Shown: piece by piece, positions 16,432 to 24,606 of the stretch | Numbering within the stretch: position 1 is the stretch's first letter | Layout: each line of letters begins with the position of its first letter | NCBI GenBank assembly: GCA_036401375.1 | Contig: DASWVB010000035.1 | Coordinates: 42,397-106,396, forward strand | Direction: 5' to 3' | Source of the DNA: DASWUZ01 sp036401375 | Lineage (GTDB): Bacteria > Acidobacteriota > Terriglobia > Terriglobales > Acidobacteriaceae | DNA length: 64,000 nucleotides | The notes under the pieces: model-generated | What the model was told of the DNA's origin: nothing | Database searches by the model: none | What the model saw: the letters and a program-made list of their open reading frames with translations, nothing else | Translations under genes and position numbers: made by a program

Positions 16432-17796
16432 TCAGTCGTAGTATTCCAGCCCCAGATGGGTGATCAGGTCCTCACCCATGATGTGCCGCAGCGTATTCTT
16501 GAGCTTCATCGACTGGATGAAAAGGTCGTGCTCGGGATAGAGCCCGGCCGCGGTCATCGGCGCTTTGAAGTAGAAGCTCAGCCACTCCTGGATGCCGAGG
16601 TCGCGCAACTCCGTGCTGCGCTTCGCGAGGTCGAGGAAGAGGACCAGGTCGAGGGCCAGGGGAGCGGCGAGGATCGAATCGCGACACAGGAAATCGACCT
16701 TGATCTGCATCGGATATCCCAGCCACCCGAAGATATCGATGTTGTCCCAACCCTCCTTGTTATCACCGCGAGGAGGATAATAGTTAATCCTCACCTTGTG
16801 ATAGATGTCCTTGTACAGGTCAGGATAGAGTTTGGGCTGAAAGATGAAATCCAAAGCACCCAGCTTCGATTCTTCCTTGGTCTTGAAGGACTCGGGGTCG
16901 TCGAGGACCTCGCCATCCCGGTTGCCGAGGATGTTGGTCGAGTACCAGCCTGCGACGCCGAGCATCCGCGCCTTGAACGCGGGTGCGAGGACCGTCTTGA
17001 TGAAGGTCTGGCCGGTCTTGAAGTCCTTGCCGCAGATGGGCGCGGCATTGGCCTTCGACAGCTCGTGCATGACCGGGAGATCGAGGGTAAGATTGGGCGC
17101 GCCATTGGCGAACGGCACTCCCTCTGACAGCGCCGCGTAGGCGTAGATCATCGACGGCGCGATGTTGATGTCGTCCTCTTCGAGGCCCTTCTCAAAGGCC
17201 GCGATGGACTCATGCACCGCGCCCGGCTCGAGGAAGATCTCGGTCGACCCGCACCAGATCACTACTACACGGTCAACTGTCTTCTTGAAGACCTGGATGT
17301 CGGCGCGAAGCTGGTCGGCGAGGTCGCGCTTGTTCCTGCCCTTCTTGATATGCGTACCATTCAGCCGCTTGACGTAGTACTGGTCAAAGACGGCGGGCAT
17401 GGGCTTGATCGCCTCGAGGTAAGGGCGGATCTCCTGCAGCTGGTCCTTGTCCAGCACCTTGGCATGGGCCGCTGCCTCGTAGACGTTGTCGGCAAAGATG
17501 TCCCAGCCGGCAAAGACCACATCTTCTATCCTGGCGATGGGGATGAAGTCCTTGATCAAGGGCGTGCGCTGCTCGGTGCGCTTGCCGAGGCGAATCGTGC
17601 CCATCTGGGTGAGTGAGCCGATGGGCTTGGCTACCCCGTTGCGGACCGCCTCAACGCCGGCGATCAGGGTAGTTGCGACTGCTCCCAGGCCGACCACCAT
17701 GACGCCTAGCTTGCCGGTGGCTGGTTCTATCTGTGGATGAGTGTGCGGTTCTGACTTTGACTCGGCAGGTGACTCGCTGCCCGGTGTGTTCGACAT
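16432..17796 (-). CDS. ino1: myo-Inositol-1-phosphate synthase
   Basis: NAD-dependent enzyme of 454 residues that turns glucose 6-phosphate into inositol 1-phosphate, the first step to inositol lipids or inositol solutes. KLGVMVVGLGAVATTLIAG is the dinucleotide-binding start. The family segments VFAGWDIFADNVYEAA, VVIWCGSTE, PNLTLDLPVMHEL, ICGKDFKTGQTFIKT (active-site Lys region), WYSTNILGNRDG and YYPPRGDNKEGWDNIDIFGW follow in order. The first about 28 residues (Ser/Glu/Pro-rich) precede the fold and are probably disordered. No phosphatase (suhB) or lipid synthase gene is next to it. A CAAATC-GT-GATTTG palindrome lies 87 bases upstream and could be an operator. Confidence 0.93.
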   Translation of the reverse strand: MSNTPGSESPAESKSEPHTHPQIEPATGKLGVMVVGLGAVATTLIAGVEAVRNGVAKPIGSLTQMGTIRLGKRTEQRTPLIKDFIPIARIEDVVFAGWDIFADNVYEAAAHAKVLDKDQLQEIRPYLEAIKPMPAVFDQYYVKRLNGTHIKKGRNKRDLADQLRADIQVFKKTVDRVVVIWCGSTEIFLEPGAVHESIAAFEKGLEEDDINIAPSMIYAYAALSEGVPFANGAPNLTLDLPVMHELSKANAAPICGKDFKTGQTFIKTVLAPAFKARMLGVAGWYSTNILGNRDGEVLDDPESFKTKEESKLGALDFIFQPKLYPDLYKDIYHKVRINYYPPRGDNKEGWDNIDIFGWLGYPMQIKVDFLCRDSILAAPLALDLVLFLDLAKRSTELRDLGIQEWLSFYFKAPMTAAGLYPEHDLFIQSMKLKNTLRHIMGEDLITHLGLEYYD

Positions 17797-17882
17797 TGCT
17801 TACTGATCCGTCCTCTCGTCCGAATTACGGCTGCATATTACGGGTGCAAACTCCCCAGTGTCATCCTTCCTGGAGAGCTTGG

Positions 17883-17896
17883 CAAATCGTGATTTG
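17883..17896. promoter_or_regulatory. Palindrome upstream of ino1
   Basis: CAAATC-GT-GATTTG, a perfect 6+2+6 inverted repeat in the 200-base gap between ino1 and the DedA gene, about 87 bases ahead of the ino1 start. It has the form of a dimeric regulator site; no regulator gene is near. Confidence 0.35.
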
Positions 17897-17996
17897 TCGC
17901 TGATGAGCCCGGTCTAGACTATCCGGCCAGAAGCAACGGTGAGCATGCACGTCCAGCCGGGCACCGCACACGTCTGTCGGGTGCCCTCAGCGGAGG

Positions 17997-18635
17997 TCAG
18001 GCAACAGCGGGTTGGGAGCGGGCCTTCCAGTGCGTCCACAGAAACCACACGATCGCGGCCGCCAGCACAACCTCGACGCCCAGGTGGAAGCGGTGAAATA
18101 CGGCTTTGAAACGGGGATCCGTCTCCCAGGACTGACCGAGCTTCATGCCTACATACGCGAGCACAAAGCACCACGGCCAGGAGCCAAGAAAAGTATAGAT
18201 GTGGAAGCGGAGCTGCGGCATCCTGGCGATCCCGGCAGGCAGCGCAATAAAGGTGCGCACGACCGGCAGCATCCGCGACAGGAAGACGGTGATCGAGCCG
18301 TATCTTTCAAAGAAGCGTGTCGTCCGGTCCAGATCGTGGGTGCTCAGCAGGACGTACCTGCCAAAGCGCTCGACCAGGGGCCGGCCGCCGTAAGCACCAA
18401 CCCAGTAAGCGACCGCAGACCCGAGGTTGCAACCGATCGCGCCGGCAGTCGCTACCAGCACGAGGTTGAAGCGCCCCAGGTAGACCAGGTAGCCGGCAAA
18501 CGGCATGATGATCTCCGATGGCAGCGGAATGCACGCCGATTCGATACCCATCAACAGGGCTACGCCCGCATATCCCGTTCCGGAGATGACCGCAATGATG
18601 AAGTGGGCGAGAACTGCAAGTATCTTCTCTGTCAT
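17997..18635 (-). CDS. DedA/VTT-family membrane protein
   Basis: Polytopic inner-membrane protein of 212 residues. The VTT (SNARE-associated) domain is clear: GTGYAGVALLMGIESACIPL then PSEIIMPFAGYLV, the re-entrant GAIGCNLGSAVAYWVGAYGG, the conserved FLSRMLPVVRTFIALPAGIARM, and FTFLGSWPWCF-like closing helices. In other bacteria DedA proteins act in lipid (undecaprenyl-phosphate or phosphatidylethanolamine) translocation and membrane-potential maintenance. ATG 18635 is immediately preceded by AAAGG; longer in-frame starts add a poor leader. It is divergent from nth and not in an obvious operon. Confidence 0.9.
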   Translation of the reverse strand: MTEKILAVLAHFIIAVISGTGYAGVALLMGIESACIPLPSEIIMPFAGYLVYLGRFNLVLVATAGAIGCNLGSAVAYWVGAYGGRPLVERFGRYVLLSTHDLDRTTRFFERYGSITVFLSRMLPVVRTFIALPAGIARMPQLRFHIYTFLGSWPWCFVLAYVGMKLGQSWETDPRFKAVFHRFHLGVEVVLAAAIVWFLWTHWKARSQPAVA

Positions 18636-18749
18636 TCCTTTGAAGTATACCTGCGTGGCTTGAAAGAGCTTTGAATCTGTCGCCTGTGGCGCGGCTCTGA
18701 GCGGTCCCCTTTTTGCTAGCATGGAGATCGAAGCAAGTGCGACGGCCCC

Positions 18750-19664
18750 ATGCCCAAACTCATCAAGCCAGTTGCACCACTTTTGGAGCCTCGGAGCCAC
18801 TCCGCGCCATCGGCGTCTGAGGCCACTCCGCGGCGGCAGCAAGCCGGCAAGGCGCCGCAGAACACGGCGAAGCGCGCCGCCAGCCGCACCGCTGGGAGTA
18901 TCGCAAAGGCTGCGGGTGCAACTGCCAAAGCTGTGCCGCCCGGAAGGGTCAGCCAGAGACCTGCCCCCTCGAAGAAGCCGCTACCATCCAGGTCAAAGCG
19001 TTCACCGCGGCCTGATCCTCTCAAACCGGCGCGGATCGAGGCGATCCTGCGGGAACTCGCCGCCGCTTATCCGGATGCCGAGTGCGCGCTGGTCCACCGC
19101 ACGCCCTGGGAGCTGCTGGTTGCGACTATTCTCTCGGCGCAGACCACAGATGTGCGGGTGAACATGGTCACGCCGAGGCTCTTCGAGGTGTTTCCGACGC
19201 CAGCCGCCTTCGTCGAGGCTTCGCTGCCGGTCGTGGAAGAGATCATTCGCCCCACCGGGTTCTTCCGCACCAAGGCAAAATCGGTGACCGGGGCAGCCAG
19301 GCGGCTGGTGGAGGAGTTTGGCGGCGAGGTTCCACGTACGATGGAAGAGCTGCTGACCGTGCCCGGTGCGGCGCGGAAGACGTCCAACGTCGTCCTCGGT
19401 GTGGCGTTCGGGATTGCGGTCGGGGTGGTGGTCGATACCCATGTCCTGCGGCTCTCACGTCGGCTGCAGTTGACCACCAACGACGACCCGAAGAAGGTGG
19501 AAGTAGATCTGATGGCCATTCTGCCGCAGGAGCGCTGGATCGCTTTCTCCCACGAGATCATCCAGCACGGACGCCGGATCTGTGTGGCCCGCAGACCCCG
19601 CTGTGTCGATTGCACGCTGGAAAGGCTCTGCAACTCACCCGATAAGACCTGGGCAAGCCACTAG
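18750..19664 (+). CDS. nth: Endonuclease III with long basic N-terminal extension
   Basis: Bifunctional DNA glycosylase/AP lyase for oxidised pyrimidines in base-excision repair; 304 residues. The catalytic domain starts near residue 93. It shows LSAQTTDVRVN, the helix-hairpin-helix VPGAARKTSNVVL with catalytic Lys210, VVVDTHVLRL with catalytic Asp229, and the iron-sulfur loop C278-x6-C285-x2-C288-x5-C294. Two things are odd. The HhH turn reads GAARK where the family usually has GVGRK, so one turn glycine is lost. The first about 90 residues form an Ala/Pro/Lys/Arg-rich tail like histone H1-type tails; typical endonuclease III proteins are about 210 residues. A later start is possible but no in-frame ATG with a ribosome-binding site is evident. 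Confidence 0.9.
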   Translation: MPKLIKPVAPLLEPRSHSAPSASEATPRRQQAGKAPQNTAKRAASRTAGSIAKAAGATAKAVPPGRVSQRPAPSKKPLPSRSKRSPRPDPLKPARIEAILRELAAAYPDAECALVHRTPWELLVATILSAQTTDVRVNMVTPRLFEVFPTPAAFVEASLPVVEEIIRPTGFFRTKAKSVTGAARRLVEEFGGEVPRTMEELLTVPGAARKTSNVVLGVAFGIAVGVVVDTHVLRLSRRLQLTTNDDPKKVEVDLMAILPQERWIAFSHEIIQHGRRICVARRPRCVDCTLERLCNSPDKTWASH

Positions 19665-19768
19665 CCTCCTGTTTTGTTCAACTTGCGTGCTCGCACTCCG
19701 TTTGCGGCAATGTGCTCGCGGCGCTGGCGAAGAGTTCTCGTGGTCACATTCTGGGGGCAGTGATGCGG

Positions 19769-20623
19769 TTAAGCCAGGGTCCGAACCGCCGCCTCGATCA
19801 GCCCCCCGACATCGTGCTGCAGGGCCTCTGCCGCGGGCTCCCAGCCATGTTCGCGGAGCGTCGCCGTCGTCACCGGCCCAATCGACAACGCTCGCACTCC
19901 GCGGTCCAACTCGGCGCCGCTCTCGTTCAATAGCTGGAAAAAGTGCTTTACCGTCGATGAGCTTGTGAACGTCACAGCGTCCGGCTGCCGAGTCGGGGCT
20001 TCGACCTCCAGACCGCGACCGGCGCCCGAAGGTTCCACGTGGAACATTAGCCGGACGGCTCCAATCGAGGCGTCCGGAACCATTGTCTGGTACGCATCCA
20101 CCACATCGAGCCTTGCGGCCAGCCTGCCCAGGGCCAGCGGTATGATGTCGCGGGCAGTCGCTGCCCGTGCCAGCAGGACGCGAACTCCGGGAACGTGCTG
20201 GCGCAGCGCCTCAACCAGCGACTCGGCCACGTAGCTGGGCGGAACGAGGGTAGCCGACGCGCCAAGCGATTGAAGCGCAGCGGCAGTAGAGGAGCCGATG
20301 GCAGCGATTTTTACCCGCTGAAGTGCCTCGAACGAGAGCCCAAGGTAAGAAAGCCGCTCCCCGATCACCCGGACCGTGTTGCTGCTGGTGACGATCAGCC
20401 ATTGGTAGTCTGGGAGCGATCGCAGCGCTTCATCCAGCGGCGCATAGCTCTCCGGCGGAAGGATCTCGATGACGGGAAGCTCGACCACCTCAGCCCCAAG
20501 AGCGTGCAGTCCCGAGGTTAACGTGCCTGCCTGTCTGCGGGCCCGGGTCACCACGATCCGACGGCCCGCCAGAGGTCTTTGGGCGTCGGGAAGGCGCGGT
20601 TCCGGATGCAGCGGAGAACTCAT
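19769..20623 (-). CDS. hemD: Uroporphyrinogen-III synthase
   Basis: Enzyme of 284 residues that closes hydroxymethylbilane into uroporphyrinogen III. Sequence conservation in this family is low, but the two-lobed pattern is present: RRIVVTRARRQAGTLTSGL with the lead beta strand, ALGAEVVELPVIEI, WLIVTSSNTVRVI, IAAIGSSTAAAL and, in the second lobe, VTFTSSSTVKHFF, IGPVTTATL and ALQHDVGGLIEA. Its ATG overlaps the hemC stop by 4 bases (ATGA), so it is translated with hemC. It is the last gene of the hem operon and converges on nth. Confidence 0.88.
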   Translation of the reverse strand: MSSPLHPEPRLPDAQRPLAGRRIVVTRARRQAGTLTSGLHALGAEVVELPVIEILPPESYAPLDEALRSLPDYQWLIVTSSNTVRVIGERLSYLGLSFEALQRVKIAAIGSSTAAALQSLGASATLVPPSYVAESLVEALRQHVPGVRVLLARAATARDIIPLALGRLAARLDVVDAYQTMVPDASIGAVRLMFHVEPSGAGRGLEVEAPTRQPDAVTFTSSSTVKHFFQLLNESGAELDRGVRALSIGPVTTATLREHGWEPAAEALQHDVGGLIEAAVRTLA

Positions 20624-21567
20624 GATGCGCCCGGAACCGGTTCATCGAGCGGATCGCGGAACTCCGTCGCGACAAACAGAATCTCGCGCGCTCCGGCGTG
20701 CAACAGCTTGACGGCGAGGCTGCTGCCAAGCTCTTCCGGGGCGGATGCGGGACCCTCGATCGCCGCACGGACCACCCTGCTGCCGTCGCTGGTCGCGACC
20801 GCTCCGGCGATCTCGAAGCCCGCTCCGCTGCGAACGCAGTGGATGCCAATCGGCACCTGGCAGCCCCCGCCGAGGCGGCTCAGAGCAGCGCGCTCCGCAG
20901 TCACCGCGAAGCGGGTATCCGCATCATCGAGAAAGGCTACGGCGGCCGACGTGGCCGTATCCCCGGCCCGGCACTCGACGGCGAGAGCCCCCTGTCCAGC
21001 CGCGGGGCAGACCACGTCGGCGGCGAAGTACTCCCTCACCCATTCCGTACGCCCCAGCCTCGCCAGGCCGGCGGCCGCAAGCACAATCCCATGCGCCTGC
21101 CCCTCAGCCAGCTTGCGAAGACGGGTGTCGACGTTTCCTCGAAACTCGACAAAGTCGATATCGGGACGGACCGCTCGCAGCTGGCTCTGCCGTCGCAGGC
21201 TGCTCGTGCCTACCGTGGCGCCGCTGGGCAGCTCAGAGAACGAGGCAAAATCGACCGAGACAAAGACGTCGCGCGGGTCTTCGCGTTGCGGAATCGCAGA
21301 GATGGTGAACGCCCCGGGAAGCTCGGTGGGGAGGTCTTTAAGGCTGTGCACGGCCAGATCGACGCGTCCCTCGGCGAGCGCCTCTTCGATCTCTCTGGTG
21401 AACATACCTTTGGTCCCGACCTGGGCGAAGGTGACGTCCTGCATGCGGTCGCCGGTGGTGCGGATGATCTCGATCGAGACCTCGTGACCCTCTGTCCGCA
21501 ACAGCCTGGCGATGTGGTCAGACTGCCAGCGTGCGAGCTGCGATCCGCGAGATCCAATGCGGATCAA
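20620..21567 (-). CDS. hemC: Porphobilinogen deaminase (hydroxymethylbilane synthase)
   Basis: Cytosolic enzyme of 315 residues that links four porphobilinogens into hydroxymethylbilane. MIRIGSRGSQLARWQ is the family start; AVHSLKDLPTELP holds the catalytic Asp region, VGTSSLRRQSQL and FRGNVDTRLRKL are substrate-binding segments, and LGGGCQVPIG carries the dipyrromethane-cofactor Cys236. Start and stop overlap the neighbouring hemA and hemD by 4 bases each, indicating a coupled operon. Confidence 0.95.
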   Translation of the reverse strand: MIRIGSRGSQLARWQSDHIARLLRTEGHEVSIEIIRTTGDRMQDVTFAQVGTKGMFTREIEEALAEGRVDLAVHSLKDLPTELPGAFTISAIPQREDPRDVFVSVDFASFSELPSGATVGTSSLRRQSQLRAVRPDIDFVEFRGNVDTRLRKLAEGQAHGIVLAAAGLARLGRTEWVREYFAADVVCPAAGQGALAVECRAGDTATSAAVAFLDDADTRFAVTAERAALSRLGGGCQVPIGIHCVRSGAGFEIAGAVATSDGSRVVRAAIEGPASAPEELGSSLAVKLLHAGAREILFVATEFRDPLDEPVPGAS

Positions 21568-23018
21568 CGCGTTTTCCTGGCGGGAGGCGCCTCTGCGGCG
21601 ACCGCCTCGAGCGCAGCATCCTCTGGGGAGGCAACGCGGGAGGCGGCAACGCGGCCGAGAACTGCCGCCGTCGAGGGTGCCTCGCCGGCCGCTTCCATGG
21701 TTGCACTATCGCCTTCGGCATCGGCCTGCGCCCTCGCTTCCAGATCGCCCGGGGCTGCGATGGCCTCCGGAGCAGCAAGGTCAAAGGCGCTGCGGATTGC
21801 CTCCACGGTAGCCGCGTCGCCCGACTTTGCGGCATTCTTTACGGCCTGCATCGGCAGGTGGAGAAACTTGTTCATCAGCCCCCGGGTGAGAGCCTCGACT
21901 GCCGCCTGCTGCTCAGCGGTGAGCGACAGCAGCCGGCTCTGGGCGCGCCGCAGCTCCATCTGCCGCATCTGCTCCGTCTGCCTCTGCAGGCCGACGATCG
22001 TGGGGACGGCGTCGAGGGCGAGGCCACGCTGGTGATAACGCTCGACCTCGCGGGCGACGATCTCCTCTGCCTGGGCCGCCTCGAGGCCACGGTCCGCCAT
22101 GTTGGCCCCGGCCACCGTCTGCAGGTCGTCAATGTCGTAGAGGAAGGCGCCATCGACGCGGTTCATGTCGGGATCGACGTCCCGCGGCACCGCAATATCG
22201 ATGAAGAACATGGGCCGGTTGCGGCGGCGCTGCAGGAACTGCTGTCCGTGCTCCCGGCGGAAGATTACGTGCGGCGAGCCGGTCGAGGTGATGATGATGT
22301 CAGCCTGGTCGGCGACCTTGTGCAGCTCTTCAAAAGGGATCGCCTGCCCGTTGAAGGCGCCTGCCAGCCTGACGGCACGATCGTGGGTGCGGTTGGTCAC
22401 GAAGATGGACGTCGCGCCGTGAGCGAGCAGATGACGCGCCGCCAGCTCGCTCATCTTCCCCGCACCGACGAGGAAGACGGTCTTGCCGGCGAGCGAGCCG
22501 AAGATCTTCTGCGCCAGCTCCACTGCGACGGACGCGATCGAGACAGAGCTGCTGCCGATCTGGGTCTCTGTCCGCACTCTCTTTGCCACGGTAAAGGCGC
22601 ATTGCATCAGCCGTTCGAGGTTGGACTGCACTGCTCCTACCGACCGCGCCACGGAGTAGGACTCCTTCACCTGCCCCAGGATCTGAGGCTCGCCAACGAC
22701 CATCGAATCCAGGCTCGCGGCGACGCGGAAGACGTGCCGCACGGCCTCCCGCTCGCGATACTCATAGAGGTGCGGCTCAAGCAGGGCGGCGGGCAGGTCG
22801 AAATACTCCTCGAGGAACTGCATGCCGGCGCCGTCGCCCTCCTGGCTGGTGAGCAGCTCAACGCGGTTGCAGGTGGAGAGGATCATGCCCTCGCGCACCC
22901 CTCGTGTGCCCAGCAGGCGCGAGGTCGCCTCGGCAAGGCGCGAGGCCCCGATTGCGAGCTGCTCGCGGACCTCGACCGGCGCCGTCCTGTGATTGACACC
23001 GAGTATGACTATGCTCAT
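21564..23018 (-). CDS. hemA: Glutamyl-tRNA reductase with Ala-rich C-terminal tail
   Basis: First committed enzyme of the C5 tetrapyrrole pathway; NADPH-dependent reduction of glutamyl-tRNA. MSIVILGVNHRTAPVEVRE is the family start and Cys50 in MILSTCNRVELL the catalytic nucleophile. VFLVGAGKMSELAARHL binds NADPH and FFIDIAVPRDVDP follows; the dimerisation helix region ends near residue 410. The chain then continues for about 70 residues, Ala/Glu-rich (AAPEAIAAPGDLEA..., ending APPARKTR), beyond the usual length. ATG 23018 begins at the conserved N-terminus; a GTG at 23051 has no ribosome-binding site. It follows hemX and overlaps hemC by 4 bases. Confidence 0.94.
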   Translation of the reverse strand: MSIVILGVNHRTAPVEVREQLAIGASRLAEATSRLLGTRGVREGMILSTCNRVELLTSQEGDGAGMQFLEEYFDLPAALLEPHLYEYREREAVRHVFRVAASLDSMVVGEPQILGQVKESYSVARSVGAVQSNLERLMQCAFTVAKRVRTETQIGSSSVSIASVAVELAQKIFGSLAGKTVFLVGAGKMSELAARHLLAHGATSIFVTNRTHDRAVRLAGAFNGQAIPFEELHKVADQADIIITSTGSPHVIFRREHGQQFLQRRRNRPMFFIDIAVPRDVDPDMNRVDGAFLYDIDDLQTVAGANMADRGLEAAQAEEIVAREVERYHQRGLALDAVPTIVGLQRQTEQMRQMELRRAQSRLLSLTAEQQAAVEALTRGLMNKFLHLPMQAVKNAAKSGDAATVEAIRSAFDLAAPEAIAAPGDLEARAQADAEGDSATMEAAGEAPSTAAVLGRVAASRVASPEDAALEAVAAEAPPARKTR

Positions 23019-23081
23019 CCTGCTGGCCGCTCTACCATCTGAAACTCGCACTGTCTTGCCGTCGCCACCTGTGCGGCGGCC

Positions 23082-23909
23082 TCATGGAGCGGTGAACCGG
23101 TGCACCGAGCTGACCTGGTTCGCCGCCCACACGCTGAGCATCACCAGGAAGACAAAGCCTGAGATATAGATCGCGCGGCGCCCGCGAAGACCCTGAATTC
23201 GGCGCACAAAAAGCAGTACGACATAGAGCAGCCACATACCGAAGGAGAGCAGTACCTTGGGATCGAGAAAGTAGGCTGGCCCGACGCTCTCCTGCGCGAT
23301 CAGCGATCCGGCAAGCAGCCCGGCCGTCATGCAGCAGAAGCCGACCATGAGGCTCTGATATCCGATCCTCTCCATGGTGTCGAGGGGCGGCAGCCAGGTG
23401 AGCGACGAGCCGTTCTGGCGGCTCTTGAGTCGCCGCTCCTGGAGGAAGTAGAGCACCCCGGCGAGCAGGCTGAAGATCAGCGCGGCGTAGGCGGCCAGCA
23501 GCATGGACACATGCACAAAGATCCAGCCGCTGCGTATATCCTGCGACGGAAAGGTGTAGCGGTCAGGTCCCATGGCTGGAATCAGCACCAGCAGGAACGC
23601 CAGCGGCAGTGCAAAGAGGCCCAGCGAAGCCGTCCGAAACCGCAGCCACACCAGCAGGAAGGCGCCCGCGATGAGCAGCGCCAGCAGGGATTGCACCTCG
23701 TGCATTCCCACTGGCATCAGGCGGTGCGCTGCCGTCAGCATCTCAACGACCGAGACGAAATGCAGCAGAAACCCCAGCACAGCGGCAGGCAGGCATAGCC
23801 GCAGCCACCGCGGCCGCTCATAGAACACAGCCGGAACCGCGGCGACGCTGGCAACGCCGTAGAGAGCCGCCGCAACTCGTAGCCAAAGCAGGAACATAAC
23901 TGTCTTCAT
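23082..23909 (-). CDS. hemX: HemX/CcsA-like cytochrome c assembly-type membrane protein
   Basis: Inner-membrane protein of 276 residues with about eight hydrophobic helices, in the cytochrome c assembly (CcsA/HemX) family. The segment PSQDIRSGWIFVHVSMLLAA resembles the family core around the Trp-rich haem loop, although the complete WGxxWxWD tract of true CcsA is absent, which favours HemX. The position just ahead of hemA-hemC-hemD repeats the hemA-X-C-D grouping known in Bacillus, where HemX affects the amount of glutamyl-tRNA reductase. ATG 23909 starts at MKTVMFLLWLRVAA, a natural first membrane helix; the upstream in-frame extension is Arg/Pro-rich and unlikely. Confidence 0.82.
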   Translation of the reverse strand: MKTVMFLLWLRVAAALYGVASVAAVPAVFYERPRWLRLCLPAAVLGFLLHFVSVVEMLTAAHRLMPVGMHEVQSLLALLIAGAFLLVWLRFRTASLGLFALPLAFLLVLIPAMGPDRYTFPSQDIRSGWIFVHVSMLLAAYAALIFSLLAGVLYFLQERRLKSRQNGSSLTWLPPLDTMERIGYQSLMVGFCCMTAGLLAGSLIAQESVGPAYFLDPKVLLSFGMWLLYVVLLFVRRIQGLRGRRAIYISGFVFLVMLSVWAANQVSSVHRFTAP

Positions 23910-24209
23910 GGTAAATGCAGCGGCCTTCGAGGCAGTTCCCCTCGCGCCCTCCGGGCGCCGGCGCAGTTGTGGAGGGTCAAAGCGCGCGCTATCTGCCAGA
24001 GAAAGGCGCATCGGAGGTAACCATGGCTTGCGCTCGGCCTTGAAGAGGTAAATCGACAAACGCGTCTTCATTATTCACAGGACGCAAACCATCTGCAGCC
24101 AAGCACCCCGCGCAAGGCCAGCAGGCATCTTCTGAGTGTGTGCAGAGTCGGCCGTCTGCCGGAGCTGCTTCAATGGAATTATTTCAACTTCTGCAAGGAG
24201 GAAATTACT
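23910..24209. other. Intergenic region between hemX and a small membrane-protein gene
   Basis: Three hundred bases between divergent genes. I see no RNA gene or clear promoter hexamers, only an AT-richer run (24168-24209) leading into the strong ribosome-binding site of the next gene. The hem operon promoter should lie in this stretch. Confidence 0.4.
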
Positions 24210-24482
24210 ATGGACTACCGCGTCAGACCAGGTGAGATCGAAGAGGACCAGGTCACTTCCATGATCGAGAGCCAGACGGCGAAGCTTCCCAGCTCGTTTT
24301 TTCTGGCGGCCGCTTTTGCGTCGATCGTCGCCTCAATGATCTTTAAAGCTGCCAAGAAAGACCATGCCGCGCTGTTTGTCGGTCAATGGGTAGCCCCGTT
24401 CCTCATCATTGGAAACTACAACAAGCTGGTCAAGCTGCACGGCTCGGACGGCGCAAGCTCCTCCGCCAGCTCGCTCACTTAA
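24210..24482 (+). CDS. Small two-helix membrane protein
   Basis: A 90-residue protein with an excellent ribosome-binding site (AAGGAGGAAATTACT before ATG). The N-terminal third is polar (RPGEIEEDQVTSMIESQTAKL), then two hydrophobic helices follow: PSSFFLAAAFASIVASMIF and ALFVGQWVAPFLIIGNY, with a short charged turn KAAKKDH between. The tail is Ser-rich. I do not recognise a named family, though small proteins of this pattern are common in Acidobacteriota. A hairpin follows the stop codon, so it is probably expressed alone and strongly. Confidence 0.75.
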   Translation: MDYRVRPGEIEEDQVTSMIESQTAKLPSSFFLAAAFASIVASMIFKAAKKDHAALFVGQWVAPFLIIGNYNKLVKLHGSDGASSSASSLT

Positions 24483-24491
24483 GCCCCCGGA

Positions 24492-24528
24492 CTGAAGCTG
24501 CGGTCAAGTTGTCTGGCTGCAGCTTCAG
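24492..24528 (+). terminator. Terminator-like hairpin after the small membrane protein
   Basis: CTGAAGCTGC pairs with GCAGCTTCAG (10 bp) around a 17-base loop, 9 bases after the stop codon and followed by a pyrimidine-rich CCTTCTGGTCTT. Confidence 0.55.
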
Positions 24529-24606
24529 CCTTCTGGTCTTCGAGTGCCCGTCGAGGGTAAAAGCTCTACACTGCGAGCGCCTGTTCGCGGTATCCTGACG
24601 CATCCC

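Noticed and set aside
17959..17986. GGGCACC/GGTGCCC hairpin after the DedA gene as terminator
   Set aside because: Only 7 bp with a 14-base loop and no U-run; not strong enough to call.
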